Shown one piece after another: positions 48,991 to 61,770 of a stretch of DNA of 64,000 nt. Each line of letters starts with the position of its first letter. The first letter of the stretch is position 1. The position numbers and the translations under genes were made by a program. Origin of the DNA: Mallotus nudiflorus (Eukaryota; Streptophyta; Magnoliopsida; Malpighiales; Euphorbiaceae); the NCBI GenBank assembly GCA_947683625.1, contig CANTUR010000126.1, forward strand, positions 1,178,001-1,242,000, given 5' to 3'. Below the pieces are notes generated by a model. The model did no database searches, was not told where the DNA came from, and worked only from the letters and a program-made list of their open reading frames with translations.

Positions 48991-49680
48991 TTCATTTTTT
49001 TAATGTTTGGTTGACTAAATTTCAATATGAAAATGAAAATGTGATTCCTTTATTACCATTCTCTTAAGGAATGATTTTTAATTTCCTTTAAAATCAATTC
49101 AAATCAATTATAAATTTATTAAACATTTATTTTTTAAAATTATAATAATATATTTATACATAAATATTTTAAAAATATTTTATAATAGATAATTATAATA
49201 TTAATTTTTAATTATATTGTTAGTTTTTTTATAGATAAAATAACTAAAAAATATTTTTCATAAGTTGCTAATGATATTAATTCTCATTTCCTAGAAAATT
49301 AAATATTTTCTTCAAATTTTTGTTCTATTTCCTATTTTGATTTTGATTACAGAGCAAAAACTAAACGCCCTCTTAAAGTGTATCATTATTTGCGTAATTA
49401 ATTTTTGGATTTTTTCTTATTAGAAAAAACAAAACTTGAATGTTTGGATTCTTTTAGTTATAGAAAAAAAAAGGCTTTTTTAAAAAAAAAAAAAATTTAA
49501 ATCACAAGTTTGTAAATTTTATGGTACTGTTCATAATTTCAACATAATTAAAAAGACAGTAAAATTTGTCAATAATTAATTGACTACAAAAATTTTTACT
49601 AGGAAAAAACATTTTAACAATTAGAATATATATATATAATGCAACAACCTTCAATTACTTTTTTTTTTTAAATTGACACG
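48991..49680. repeat. Dispersed AT-rich repeat R, copy 1
   Basis: Begins TTGACTAAATTTCAATATG, ends ATGCAACAACCTTCAATTACTT. Shared with 60890-61770 and, without the start, 50150-50760. Landmarks: GATTACAGAGCAAAAACTAA, AAACTTGAATGTTTGGATTC followed by A-tracts. No coding capacity. Confidence 0.7.
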
Positions 49681-50141
49681 TAGTACAATAGGAGATTACT
49701 ACTATATTGTATGAAAGTGTTTTTCCATATTTGAATTCTTATTTTTTTCGATGCTATTTAAATATTTAAGTATAGAAGGTAAATATTTCAATTAGACATC
49801 CTCATTTTTTTTTATCAAACAAATGGTCCTGAAAGTGTACTCATTGCAATGTTCCTCTTTCCCAAATATAAAAGTTTCTTTACCAAGTCTAGTCATCAAA
49901 TTGATGATGATTACCAAGTCAGGTTGCATTGATTCAGATACACGAATACGAATATAGAGAAACAACTTCTAATTAAAAAATTTATCTTATAAATTGAAAT
50001 ATTTAAATAATACGAATAAAAAAAATAAGAATTCAAATACGGAAAAACATTTACTAATTGAAGTATTCATACAATATATTAGTAATCTCCTATTGTAAGA
50101 AATATTTAAAAAAACAAAAGTAATTGAAGGTTGTTGTGTTG
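49638..50141. repeat. Fold-back inverted repeat (~504 bp)
   Basis: GCAACAACCTTCAATTACTT at the left is the reverse complement of AAGTAATTGAAGGTTGTTG at the right. Arms of about 150 bases (with GGAGATTACTA / TAGTAATCTCC and GAATTCTTATTTTTTTCG counterparts) flank a ~190-base loop (49800-49985). A MITE or inverted-duplication junction between repeat R copies 1 and 2. Confidence 0.75.
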
Positions 50142-50760
50142 AATATATATATATCAAATTAATTATAAATAAGTCAAACATTTAAATACTAACATTTATT
50201 TTTAAAATTATAAATAAAATTAACATTAATAAAAATATGTATTAAATGTTTAAATAAAAATATTTATCAAAAATAAATAATTTTTAAAAAAATATAATAA
50301 TATACTTATAGATAAACATTTTATAATAGATAATTATAATATTAATTTCTAATATATAAAAATTATTATAATATTAATTTTTTATATATATAAAATAACT
50401 ACAAAAATATTTTTCATAAAAAAATTTAGTTGCTAATAATGTTAATTCTCATTCTCATTCCTATTTTTTAAAGAACCAAACATTTTCAAATTTTCATTCC
50501 ATTTCTCATTCTAATTCTGATTCTAATTTCGATTACAGAAAAAGAATCAAATCCTCTCTTATCGTGAATATTTATTTGCCCAATTTATGTTTGGTTTTTT
50601 CTTATTAAAAAAACAAAACTTGATTGTTTGGATTCTTTTAGTTATAGAAAAAAAAGCTTTTTTTTTTTTTTAATTTTAAATGACAGGTATGTAAATTTTA
50701 TGGGACTCTTCATAATTAGAAAGACAGTAAAATAAATACGTACTAAAATTTTTTATTTAA
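50142..50760. repeat. Dispersed AT-rich repeat R, copy 2
   Basis: Aligns with the copy at 61080-61720 (AAGTCAAACATTTAAATAC, ATAAAATAACTACAAAAATA, AAACTTGATTGTTTGGATT). No coding capacity. Confidence 0.65.
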
Positions 50761-51721
50761 TAATAATTTCTTTATTATTAATTATTCAATTGATGTTTGA
50801 TTTCTATTATCTATGTATAATATTTTTAGTTAATATATAAATAATAAATTAATCTTATAATTAGCAAGAAATAATTATTTTATTATTTATTTATAAAATT
50901 ACATATATAAAATAAATATAAACACAGGGTGTAATGTATTAAGTGTATAAATAATATAAAATGAGATATAAAAAATAATATATGAAAAATTTTTAGAGTA
51001 AAAAATAAAGTAATAAACTTGAAATAATAACTTCATTTTAAAGTAAAATTTGTCGCATCTAAAAATGTTGATGTACACTGGCAAGGTTGATGATGAAAAG
51101 TAGCAGAGAGTCCAAGAATTTTACGTAGTATATGCATGGTTTTTAAATTGTAAGAGTAAAAACTCCATGATCTATGGATAATATATTTTTTATGGGAGTA
51201 AATGCATTTTAATTTCTTGTTGACAAAAAGACGTATTCGATGCGAAATTGTGATGTCAATATAAATTTTGCTAAAATAATTAGTACAATAATTAAGTTAG
51301 TCAACTTTGTATATCATAAAATGCACACATAGAATTGTATAGTGATAATATCATAAACTAGGATATTTAATAAAAATTCAAAAATTGAAAATCAATTACT
51401 AAAATGAAATTGATCTAAATTATTGTGAAAAAAAAATTTGATAGTTGAAAAGCACTAAATGTATGATATATAAATATATAAATCCAATCATTCATAAGAT
51501 AATTATATATGAGTTATATAAATACAAAAGTGCAACAAATTCCTATTTTACATATGTGAATGTATTTATATTATTTATTATTAAAATATATTATTTATTT
51601 TTAAAATATATTCAAATAATAAAATTTATTATAAATAATTATATGGGTGTACATTGTAAGTATTGAATAAGTTATGAGTATATATAAAATTTTTAAATAA
51701 TATAATATTAGTATTGGATAT
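50761..51721. other. AT-rich spacer
   Basis: Very AT-rich, with short ATAAATA-type repeats. No gene, RNA or transposon ends recognised up to the truncated retroelement at 51722. Confidence 0.5.
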
Positions 51722-51936
51722 AAATATGTGTAGAGCTACTTGTAGACTTGGTGTTGCTAGATGTAATGGATTTTAATGTAATCCTGCGTATGGATTGATT
51801 GTCTCAGCATTATACTATTATGGATTGTTGTAGCAAGAAGGTGATTTCCAAAATTTCAGGTGTAAAAGAATTCAAGTTTGTGGGTGATAAGAGTTCAACA
51901 CCTTAAAATCTTATTTCTACTATTACGGCAAGGAAG

Positions 51937-52990
51937 ATGATGAGAAAAGGGTGTCAGGGATACTTGGCATTAGTCAGGGATACTATAGCAAAACCGACAT
52001 TCATCTCAGATGTTTTTGTAACATGTGAATTTCCATATGTCTTCCCTAATGAATTGCTGGGTTTACCACCTCACAGGGAGATTGAATTCTGTATTGATGC
52101 GGTTCCAAGTATAACTCCTATCTCTATGCCACCTTATAGGATGGCTCATGTGGAATTGAAAGAGTTAAAGGAGCAGTTGAAAGATTTACTGGACAAGGGT
52201 TTCATAAGACCCAGTACTTCTCCTTAGGGTGCACCAATCCTGTTTGTGAAGAAGAAGGATGGTACTTTAAGACTATGCATTGATTACAGAGAATTGAACA
52301 AGGTGACTGTTAAGAATAAGTATCCTCTTCCGAGGATAGATGATTTGTTTGATCAGCTTCAGGGTGCAAAGTTCTTTTTTAAGATTGACTTGAGATCGGA
52401 CTATCATCAGTTACGGATCAGTGAAGCTGATGTTCCTAAAAGGATATTTCGTACTAGATATGGCCACTATGAGTTTATGGTGATGCCCTTCGGATTAACC
52501 AATGCACTAGCAGCCTTTATAAATCTAATGAATAGGGTGCTCAAACCATTTGTAGATCAGTTTGTAGTGGTATTCATTGATGATATACTGGTGTATTCAA
52601 GGAGTATGGAAGAGCATGTATATCACTTGAGGACAATGCTACAAATACTAAGAGAGAATCAGCTTTATGCTAAGTTCTCAAAGTGTGATTTTTTACTGGA
52701 AAATGTAGCATTCCTTGGGCATGTAGTGTCTAAGGATGGCATTTAAGTTGATCAATAGAAGATTGAGGCAGTGTTTGAGTGGCCTAGACCGACCACAATT
52801 GCTGAGATTCAAAATTTCTTAGGTTTGGCTGGGTATTTTAAGAGGTTTTTCTTAGATTTCTCAAGAATTATAGCACCTATAACCCGCCTGACTTAGAAGA
52901 ATATGAAGTTTATATGGTCAGATGTATGTGAGAATAGCTTCTAACTATTAAAGGAAAAGTTGACTACAGCTCTAGTGTTGATTTTGCCCA
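51937..52990 (+). pseudogene. Reverse transcriptase of second Tekay-type element
   Basis: Open pieces at 51937-52227 and 52246-52746 in one frame, separated by a TAG where the family has the tryptophan of SPWGAP. Motifs: GLPPHREIEF, KGFIRPSTSP, KKDGTLRLCIDYRELNK, KIDLRSDYHQL, MPFGLTNA, catalytic VVFIDDILVYS, FLGHVVSKDGI. Later stops at 52744, 52756, 52894 and 52943. Better preserved than the RT at 2200-3000 but not functional. Confidence 0.9.
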
Positions 52991-52999
52991 ATGGTGTAG

Positions 53000-53480
53000 A
53001 TAAGTTTACTGTGTACTGTGATGCTTCTAAAGTTGGCCTAGGTTGTGCATTGATGCAAAATGAAAGGGTAGTGGCTTATGCTTCTAGGCAGTTGTAGAAT
53101 CACGAGCAGAACTATCCTACTTATGACCTACAGATGGTTGCTGTAATCTTTGCTCTTAAGATTTGGAGGCTTTATTAATATGGGATAACATGCAAAATTT
53201 ACACTGATTACAAGAGTTTGAAGTATATCTTTCAGCAGAGAGATTTGAATTTTAGATAAAGAAAATGGCTAGAACTTCTGAAGAATTATAACTGTAATCT
53301 TATACCATCCAAGCAAGGCTATTGTGGTAGCAGATGCCTTGAGTAGGAAGTCCTCAGGTAGTCTTGCTCACATCAATATGGAGAGAAGACCATTGATCTA
53401 AGAGATGCACAAGTTGGTGGATTAAGGGTTGATGATGAAGATAACTAGGTTAGGAGGATTATTAGCTTAGTTTAGAGTTA
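53000..53480 (+). pseudogene. RNase H of second Tekay-type element
   Basis: KFTVYCDASKVGLGCALMQ and NERVVAYASRQL are present (the first active-site Asp is in DAS), then NYPTYDLQMVAVIFALKIWR. Stops at about 53095, 53176, 53257, 53397, 53425 and 53467, and a frame change near 53300. Confidence 0.85.
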
Positions 53481-53488
53481 GATTAGTA

Positions 53489-54480
53489 TTGAGGGATAGG
53501 ATCAAAATAGCTCAGAGCCGAGATCCTGATTTGGTTAAGCTTGTGGAGAAAGTTCACGAAGGGAAGTTTACTAATTTTAATCTTGATGATGAGGGTGTGT
53601 TATGGATCAGTGGAAGATTGTGTGTTCCTGATGTGGATAATTTGAGAGATGAGATATTGGAAGAAGCTCATTTTACAGCCTACAATGTACATTTTAGTTC
53701 TACTAAGATGTACTACAATATTAAGGATCTTTACTGATGGGATGGAATAAATAAGGATGTAGCTGAATTTGTTTCTAAGTGCTTAACTTGTCAGCAAGTG
53801 AAAACAAAGCATCAAGAGCCTTCTAGGAATGTTTAAACTCTTATGATTCTTGAGTGGAAATGGGAGAGAGTCACTATGAATTTTATGATAAGATTGCCTC
53901 GTTCAAAGGATGGATACAATTACATCTGGGTAATAGTGGACAGGTTGACCAAGTTACTCATTTTCTACCAGTTAAAGCTACTTTTTCAGTGGCTAAGTTG
54001 GCTAAGCTATACATAAAAAATATCGTGTGTCTTCATGGGGTGCCTATTTCCATTATTTATGATAGAGGTTCAGTGTTTACCTCTTGATTTTGGAAGAAGT
54101 TGCAAGAAGTGATGGGTACAAGGCTTGATTTCAGTACTGCTTTTCATTCTCAGATAGATGATCAGTCTGAGAGAATGATCCAAATACTTGAAGATATGTT
54201 GAGAATGTGTGTAATGGATCTTAGAGGCAGTTAGGATGATCATCTGCCATTGGTAGAGTTTGCTTATAATAACAGCTACCATAGCAATATTGAGATGACA
54301 TCATTTGAAGCATTGTATGAAAGGAAGTGTAAATCTCCTCTATGTTGGAATGAAGTCGGGAAAAGATAATTAACTGGACTGAAAATTATTCAGGACACCT
54401 TCGAGAATGTCACTTTGATCAGAAGGAGATTGGCAACAACAACTAGTACAAAAGAGTTATGCTATATGAAACACAAGGAT
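53489..54480 (+). pseudogene. Integrase of second Tekay-type element
   Basis: HHCC module EEAHFTAYNVH ... CLTCQQVKTKH, then the core with a YDRGSVF segment (where the family has SDRG, about 54058) and a degenerate QSERMIQ (Glu kept). A stop replaces the second Trp of the usual YWWxG (53735). Frameshift near 53740-53850 and further stops at 53836, 54086, 54233 and 54368. Confidence 0.85.
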
Positions 54481-54489
54481 GTGGAATTT

Positions 54490-54920
54490 TAGGTTGGAGA
54501 CTATGTGTTCTTGAAGGTGTCACCAATAAAGGGTGTTATTAGATTTAGCAAGAATGAAAAGTTGGCACCGAGATACATAGGATCTTTTGAGATTTTGGAG
54601 AGAGTTGACATGGTTGCATATCGGTTGACTTTGTCTCTGAATTATCCTAGATGCATCCAGTATTTTATGTGTCAATGCTCAGGAAGTATATTTCGGATCT
54701 TTCCCACCTTTTTTAGCCCCAAAGTGTGGAAGTGAATAAAAATCTGACATACGAAGAAGAACCAATAGCCATTGTTGACTATCAAGTTCGATAGTTGCAT
54801 TCTAAGTAGATTCTAATAGTCAAAGTCTTGTGGAGGAGCAATAATATGGAAGAGCACACGTGGGAGATTGAGGCAGAGATGCAGATGACATATCCTTATC
54901 TATTTCCTCGATAAATTTTG
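54490..54920 (+). pseudogene. Chromodomain-like C-terminus of second Tekay-type element
   Basis: VGDYVFLKVSPIKGV, LAPRYIGSFEILERVDMVAYRL, then, after a frame change near 54640, a segment with LTYEEEP, IVKVLWRSNNMEEHTWE and YPYLF. This is the Tekay/Del chromodomain ending and supports the clade call. Confidence 0.85.
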
Positions 54921-54962
54921 TACTCCTTTTTATTTATTAAAAATTCGAGGACGAATTTTTAT

Positions 54963-54975
54963 AAGGGGGGAAGAC
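54963..54975 (+). other. Polypurine tract of second Tekay-type element
   Basis: AAGGGGGGAAGAC directly upstream of the LTR start TGTTATTATC. Confidence 0.8.
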
Positions 54976-57728
54976 TGTTATTATCTGAATTTTAATTAAT
55001 TATTAATTTAAGTGTAGAATTATTTAGTGTTAATTATTAGTTAATTATTTATGAGATTATTATTAATTGTGTATTTTATTAAATTGTTAAGTGTATTTTA
55101 TTATTTAATTTTTTAAAATATTAGAATATTATTATTTTTTAAAAAAACTTTATTATTATTCTCAAAAAAAAGTAAAAAACCTTTTTTTTTCTCTTTCCTT
55201 TTCTCTTTCTTTTTTTCTTTTCTTTCCTCCTTTTCTTTCCTCCTTTTCTTCTCCTTTGCACAACTCTATACCACTACTGCCAGCCACTGCCACCTCCACC
55301 TATCAGCATCACCAGCAGCAATAGCTGCTCCTCTTCCCCCGGTGACGTCCTTTCTTTATCTTTTTTTTTTCTTTTCTCTCGATGATTAGATTGTTCAAGG
55401 ACTTGCTAGTGACAATTTCAGCCACTCCAGCTATCGCTGTTGATCTTGATCGGAAGCTCTTCCTCCGGACTTCGTTTCTCCCAACTCAATTTGTCCGGGC
55501 AACTTCGATAATGACCTCAATTTTGAGAAATTATTTTTAGGTTAATTTTTATTATTTTGTTAAATTGAGTTTAAATTTGATTTAATTAGATATAGTTTCT
55601 TTGATATTATATGTAATTGAGGTTGAGATATAACTAATGGTGATTTTTAATTATTTTTATGATTTTTTGAATTTTTCGGGTTCGAGTTACTGTTCAAGTA
55701 ACTGTTTTGGTCCAAAAAATTTTATATTTTTATTAAATTCTATTAATTATGTAGAATAAACCTTGTTAAGGAAGTTTTATGAAATTATGCATGAAAATTT
55801 AAATATGAATTTTTAAAGATTATGTATAAATATGTATTTTTGAGAAAATATTAGAAATTAATAAATTATTTGATTTTAATTGAAATTGTTGTTAATTATG
55901 TTTTTTTAAACTGATTTTTGACAAATAAAGGTATGGAAATAATTTTTGTAATTATTTTCCAATTTTAATTATTTAGTAGTTATTTTGGGAAAATATATGA
56001 AAAAAAAATTTATTTATTATTTTTGAGTCTAAATGAACATTTTATTATTTTTATGATATTAATAAGTGATTTTAATAATTATTTACAATTTATGCTAATT
56101 TATTTTTAAAATGGAAATTTTATGCAATTAATGGATTTTATTAGCAAAATATTATTTATATATTAGAATTTTATTATTTATTTGGAAAATAAATTGTTTT
56201 AATATTTTTATGATATATTTTGATGATTTGAGAAATTATATTATTTTATTGTATATTTTATGATGTTGGTTTTCAGTTGGGCACGAATTATAGTTCAGGG
56301 GTCCAACTCGAGATGGTGACCTTTGGGAGTATTTGAAGTATGTTTTCGTGCAGGATTAACTCTACTTTTTGTAGAGAGATATCCGTTTTACAAAAAAGAT
56401 TTTGCCGAATTTTTGATAAATTTCTCGTAAAACATGATATTTTATTAGAGTTGTGTCTTACATTGAGTTTTCTTTAAAAATCTAGAATATATAAGATTAT
56501 GATTTTCATCCTAATTATTTTATAATTATTTTTCTATAGTTGCATTGAAACCGAGAACTATAGGACCGAGTCAGTCAAGTCATTTTAGAGGAGTGCACTC
56601 CACCTGTGAGTTATTATTATATGTATGAATTGCATGTAGAAAAATTATAGGCATCCATAATTTCATTAAATAAGAATTTATTTATGTTATGTTGCATTAA
56701 GTGTTAATTATTATTGTTAATATATATATGTTTGCATATATATAAAGGTGAATATTTATTTGTATAAATTGGGTGTTGTTTATATTTAATATATGATTTT
56801 ATTATTTTCTTTATAAAATGTTATTTTGGAGGATAGTTGTAGAACATGCTATCTAGTGGGTTATACAAGAGTTGTTGTACAGTAGTACGCTATATATTAG
56901 GCTATGAAATTTTTATTGATATGAGATATGATTAAATTGATTATTGAGATTTATGGTTAGAGAATGGTGTGACTGTGAAAGCTCGATTGATTGAGTGTCT
57001 TGGGGCTAGTCATGCCGCAGTGAGACTACGAAAGCTCAGTTGACTCAGTGTCTCGGGACCAATATATTGTTAAATTTGAGAAAAAAAATATTTTTGGATT
57101 TAAGTGAGTTTGTTGGCTAGAGATGTTTAGTGATTGAGGTTATGAAATATTTTAGGTTCTGCTCCGTTCCTCCACCAAAAATCTTTTTGCATTTATTTGT
57201 TTGTTGTGAAATGTGATTTGAGCATCTGTATGAAATGTAAGTATAAAATAAATAAATATAAATATATAAATATTATTATACTGATGCTTGAATGTTTGTG
57301 GTTTTTGGTTACATACATATATATAATAATAATTTACTAAGTGAGGTATGACCTGTATAATTATTTTTCAGGATCTTGCTCATCGGATTTATCATAGTAG
57401 TTTTTTTTTGCCGGACCCTTTTATCTCCGATTAATTTATGTAAACTTTAAATTATCTTTTCCTTATATTGTTAGACGCTATAGTAGTATCATATACTTAT
57501 TGTATTCTCTAGTTGTTATTAATAGTTGTTTTATATTTTGAATATTGTAAAATATTTTATTAAGATATTATTTATATATATTTTTTACATTATTAAAAGT
57601 TCTAATTCTGAGCATATTTATATTTATATTTTGTTGAGTTTTTATTTTTAAATTTGTTAAGAATTTTGTATTGTCATGAATTTTTATTTTTTAGCACCGA
57701 TTATGATTTTTGAATTTAAATCGTGACA
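54976..57728 (+). repeat. 3' LTR of second Tekay-type element (2753 bp)
   Basis: Starts TGTTATTATCTGAATT and ends AATCGTGACA. It has a pyrimidine-rich leader-like block (55180-55380), an acceptor-like TTTTCGTGCAG ending 56353, the conserved hairpin block 56354-56450, and the AAGTGAGGTATGACCTG block near 57338. Start resembles the LTR at 8176 more than that at 5095. No intact donor-like GT site could be placed in this copy. Confidence 0.87.
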
Positions 57729-58439
57729 ACTATATTTTAATGTTTATAATTAGATATGACTTAAAAAAAATTCAACAAAAAAAATTATAAAAAACAAAAA
57801 ACAAAAATCATACCATCCCATCAAATAAAAGATACAACTACAGAACACACCACACTAAAAATTTATAACATTGAATTTAACTTGATTTTCTATCTTCAAG
57901 TGAATGTCCCTATTTTATTTATTATTCTTGGATGTTTCCAATGTTGTGAATTGGTTAGTCTCTCAGTATATGGATTTTTTAGTTGCCATTAGCACAAAAT
58001 CAGAGCCAAGAACATTCAAGAACCAAGAAAAGCAATTATTGGAATAAAAAACTGATATAATAATGATACAAGCTAATATAATAACGATCAAGCCTGTGTG
58101 AACTTGCATTTTTTTGTACTGAACAAGTGACATTCTCTTAATTTTTATCAGGTAAATATTTTCATTTAGGGACCCATCTATAGATTGGCAGCTATTTTAT
58201 CTAATTAAAGTATATAAATTAAAGTGTTTAGAAAGTAAAACTGAAATATAAAAAATTTGATGTTTAAATAAGTAAAAAAATAGTGTAAATAATGTTCAGT
58301 CCCATAAAAAAAAAAGTAATTTACTTGAGTATTAAAGTTATTTTTTTCTAAAAAATTAAAAAAAAAAACCATGATTTTTTAAATAATTTGTAACATTTTA
58401 TAAATTTATGTTATCAACATATAAACTATTTAACCACTT
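57729..58439. other. AT-rich spacer
   Basis: No gene, RNA or element ends recognised. Sequence before the duplicated ATS3-flank segment. Confidence 0.5.
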
Positions 58440-60421
58440 AAGTTAGTTTGTTCTAAAGCTCATTTAGCTTTTCTTTTACATTTTCAACTTGTGGTGTGGG
58501 TTCTAATTGACAATAAGGTCTCTGTTCTAAGATAATGATAATAATGGCATTGGAATTATACATTGACATGAGCATGGTTCGGATAAATTTGGAAATTTAA
58601 AATCTCTAAATTCGTATTATATTTTAAAAATTTTCAAAATTAAATCTCCAGTACTAATATTTAATTTAAAAATTTCTGTGTTAGTATCATTCCATTTTTC
58701 GGAATAGTTCGTTACGAAAATTTAATTTTATCGGAATAGATTGATATAGTAGGGTTCAAAATGAATTTTCAGGAATTTATGTAATAAATAAATTTATATT
58801 ATTAATTTAAATTATATTTATTATCCATTATTTTTATTGAAATAATTATGTAATTTTTTAGTTGACCCATCAATAATTTTATTTATTAATAAGTTATCAA
58901 TATAACAACAACAACATATTTTAGTTAAAAATTATAATATTTGAAATTATGCAAAGTTAATTTTCATATTTCATATTTTTTATTTTAAATTGAAATATAA
59001 TATGCTATCAATATTTTCACTTGTTGATAATAATAATAATTTTCTTATTTCTCATATTTTAAGTTTAAAGTTTGTTGTAATAGACATTTCACATTTTTAT
59101 TTGTTAATTGAATTATTTAAAACTATACAATGAGAATTTTTTATTTTTTTATTTTAAATTCAAATTGTAATAGACATTTCACATTTTTACTTATTAATTG
59201 AATAATGATAGTAGTAGTAGTAGCAGCAACAAAAATAATAATAATATTAATAATAAAAAAATTAATAAAAAAATTGGTTAATAATTTATCTATCATATTT
59301 TAAACACAACAGAATTATTAATTTTTATTATACATTATTATACATATATATATTATTTGATAATGTAATTAAAAGTATATACTTAAGTTTACTACTATTT
59401 ATAATATCTATGTATTATTTATTGAATTAATATTCGATATTATATTCAGTTTTTAGTTTGATACAATTTTAATATGGTTCAGTATGGTTTTTGATTCAAT
59501 TTTTTGTAAATATCCAATACTGTACCAAATTAACCATAATATTCAATACGGTTCAATGTCGGTATTTTCTCCGCTCCGTACTCAATTGTAAACACAACAC
59601 ATTGCAATTCTTTGGAAGAGAAAAAAAAAAGAATTGGGATACATGTCGCGGCCTGCAACAGTGTGCTGTGGGTCTGCTAAATGATAAAAAAATTGAGTTG
59701 TTTTTTTTGCTTCTAAATATATGGGAATTATCTACTCGGTTGGGGGTAATTGTGTAAAATTGCAAGGTAGCAACAGCAAACAATACAAATCATTTGCCAA
59801 AAAAAATTTACATTATTTACCTATTTTGCGTCATGGAAATGTCACTATCGCTTCATTGCTTAGCAAAACACAGTACTTTTTAATTCATTGCTATTGAAGC
59901 ATAAATTATATGAGAGGAGTATTTTAATTAAAAACAATGACATATGCCGTTACTAATTACATGAATAGTATTACAATGACACTAAAAGATAAAATATTTT
60001 AAGTTAAAATTACATATTTTATCTTATATGTAGAGTACTAATCAATTGAAAAATGATATCATAAAAAGAATTTTTCTACTTATTGACATATTATTGATGT
60101 AACTACTAATTATATAAATTATTATACTTTTATTAATATTATTTTTCACAAGATATGGCATAGCCATATATTGTTGTTTAGTAGGCACTGCTCAAGCTTG
60201 GTACTAGGCGAAGGAGCAAGTCTAGCCATTTCTTGTACTATTATTACAGATGCAATTCAATATGGAGCTGTAAGTAAAGCAATCCTAAAGGGATTAGGAT
60301 TTTGAGACAATACTCTCTTTGAGCCTGAGGTTTTATTTTTAATTTTCAAGGATAAGTCAAATTCAAGTTCAAGTTGGACTTGAAGTAGTAAAGATAACAA
60401 AGCTGCGGCTCCTATACAAGG
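58440..60421 (+). repeat. Copy 2 of the ATS3-flank segment, interrupted
   Basis: 58457-58568 and 59585-60421 match 48240-48740 block by block, including GCTGCGGCTCCTATA before a degraded TATA-like CTATACAAGG (48736 has CTATATAAGG). A 1016-bp insertion separates the two halves. 59870-60160 holds AT-rich sequence absent from copy 1. The open frames near 59491-59783 are shadows. Confidence 0.65.
58569..59584. mobile_element. Candidate non-autonomous DNA transposon (1016 bp)
   Basis: Interrupts the duplicated ATS3-flank segment. Ends are imperfect inverted repeats: left TGAGCATGGTTCGG, right (reverse complement) TGAGTACGGAGCGG, 10 of 14 identical. Possible but weak target duplication (ATTGACA left, ATTGTAA right). 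Interior is AT-rich with GGTTCAATACGG-like motifs near the right end. Copy 1 at 48340 is the uninterrupted state. No coding capacity. Confidence 0.5.
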
Positions 60422-60895
60422 ATGTGCCCGATTTTACTTTCAGTGCCCGATTCTGTTGTGTGGGGTTACAAGTTTCTGATAATGCGAAAGCCAACAAGTT
60501 GTACTACAAGATCAGAGTCCGATGATGAGCGATTGCAAGTACCTGAAATAATCGCAACAGCTTATGATGTCAAGCAATGGGAGGAAGCTAGGTGCCCAAT
60601 CTGCATGGAGCATCCTCACAATGCTATTCTTTTACATTGTTCTTCATACAACAAGGTTTGTTACCCATACATGTGCAACACAAGCAACCGCCATTCAAAT
60701 TGCCTTGAGCAATTCTTGAAGTCGTCAAACTTGTCTGCATCAAAAATTACAAAGAAGAGTTACCACTTACTTTTATATTTGGGAAAGAGGAACATTGCAC
60801 TGAGTACGCTTTCCGGGTCCATTTGTGCAATAAAAAGTAAGGGTGCGAATCGAAATGGAAGTGTATTATTTCTATTCTTAGTGTTTGTTGGCTAA
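60422..60895 (+). pseudogene. DUF1644 zinc-finger protein fragment
   Basis: A 157-codon open frame. Residues ~55-105 (WEEARCPICMEHPHNAILL, HCSSYNKVCYPYMC, RHSNCLEQF) are the N-terminal half of the plant DUF1644 domain (RING-like C-x2-C cluster). The C-terminal half, with its CPLCRG-like part and second zinc cluster, is absent; the frame continues into unrelated sequence and repeat R. The first ~50 residues show no family pattern. It sits right behind a duplicated promoter-like segment. Probably a captured or truncated gene piece; function of full-length relatives is poorly known. Confidence 0.7.
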
Positions 60896-61770
60896 ATTTC
60901 AATATAGGAATGAGAATATGATTTCTCTATTAATAGAAATTATTATTCCCCTTTTATTCTTTAAGGAATGATTTTTTTTTTTGGTAAATTGGGAGGTAAT
61001 TCTGCATCTCATGATACCCTTAAAGAAGAGTTACCACTTGACTATTTTTTTACTGACTTTAAGAAATAACTTTTGATTTTCTTAAAAATCAAGTTAAATC
61101 AATTATAAACTAGTCAAACGTTTAAATATTAACATTTATTTTTTAAATTTATAAATAAAATATATAAATTAATAAAAATATTTATTAAATGTTTAAATAA
61201 AAATATTTATAAAAAATAAATAACTTTTACAATAATTTTTTTAAAAATTATAACAATATATTTATAAATAAATAATTTTAATAAATATTTTTTAATATTA
61301 ATTTTTAATATATACAAATAATTATAATGTTAATTTTTACATATATAAAATAACTACAAAAATATTTTTTATAAAAAAATTTAGTTGCTAATAATGTTGA
61401 TTCTCATTTCCATTCCTATTTCTTAGAAAACCAAATATATATATATATATATTAATTTTCATTCCATTTCCCATTATAATTATGATTATAGAGCACAAAC
61501 CAAAATGCCTCCTTATAGTTTATGTTTATTGCCCAATTAATTTTTGAATTTTTTCTTATTAAAAAAAAAACAAAACTTGATTGTTTGGATTGTTTTAGTT
61601 ATAGGAAAAAAGAAGCCTTTAAAAAAAAAAAAAGAAATCACAAGTATGTAAATTTTATGGGATGAAACACGGTAAAATTTGTCAATAATTAATTTACTAG
61701 AAAAAAATCTTAACAATTAGAATATAAATTTATTATTATTTTTTTCAATGCAACAATCTTCAATTACTTA
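60880..61770. repeat. Dispersed AT-rich repeat R, copy 3
   Basis: From TTGGCTAAATTTCAATATAGG to ATGCAACAATCTTCAATTACTT. Matches 48991-49680 and 50150-50760. Confidence 0.7.

Larger units (their letters stand above)
51722..57728 (+). mobile_element. Second Tekay-type Ty3/Gypsy element, 5'-truncated
   Basis: Starts abruptly within the protease C-terminus (LLVDLVLLDVMDFNVILRMDWL-like, from about 51722) and runs through RT, RNase H, integrase and chromodomain to a complete 3' LTR. The 5' LTR, gag and most of protease are missing. Many stops and frame changes. Related to the element at 1-8175 but a different copy, with an LTR of another subfamily. Confidence 0.88.
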
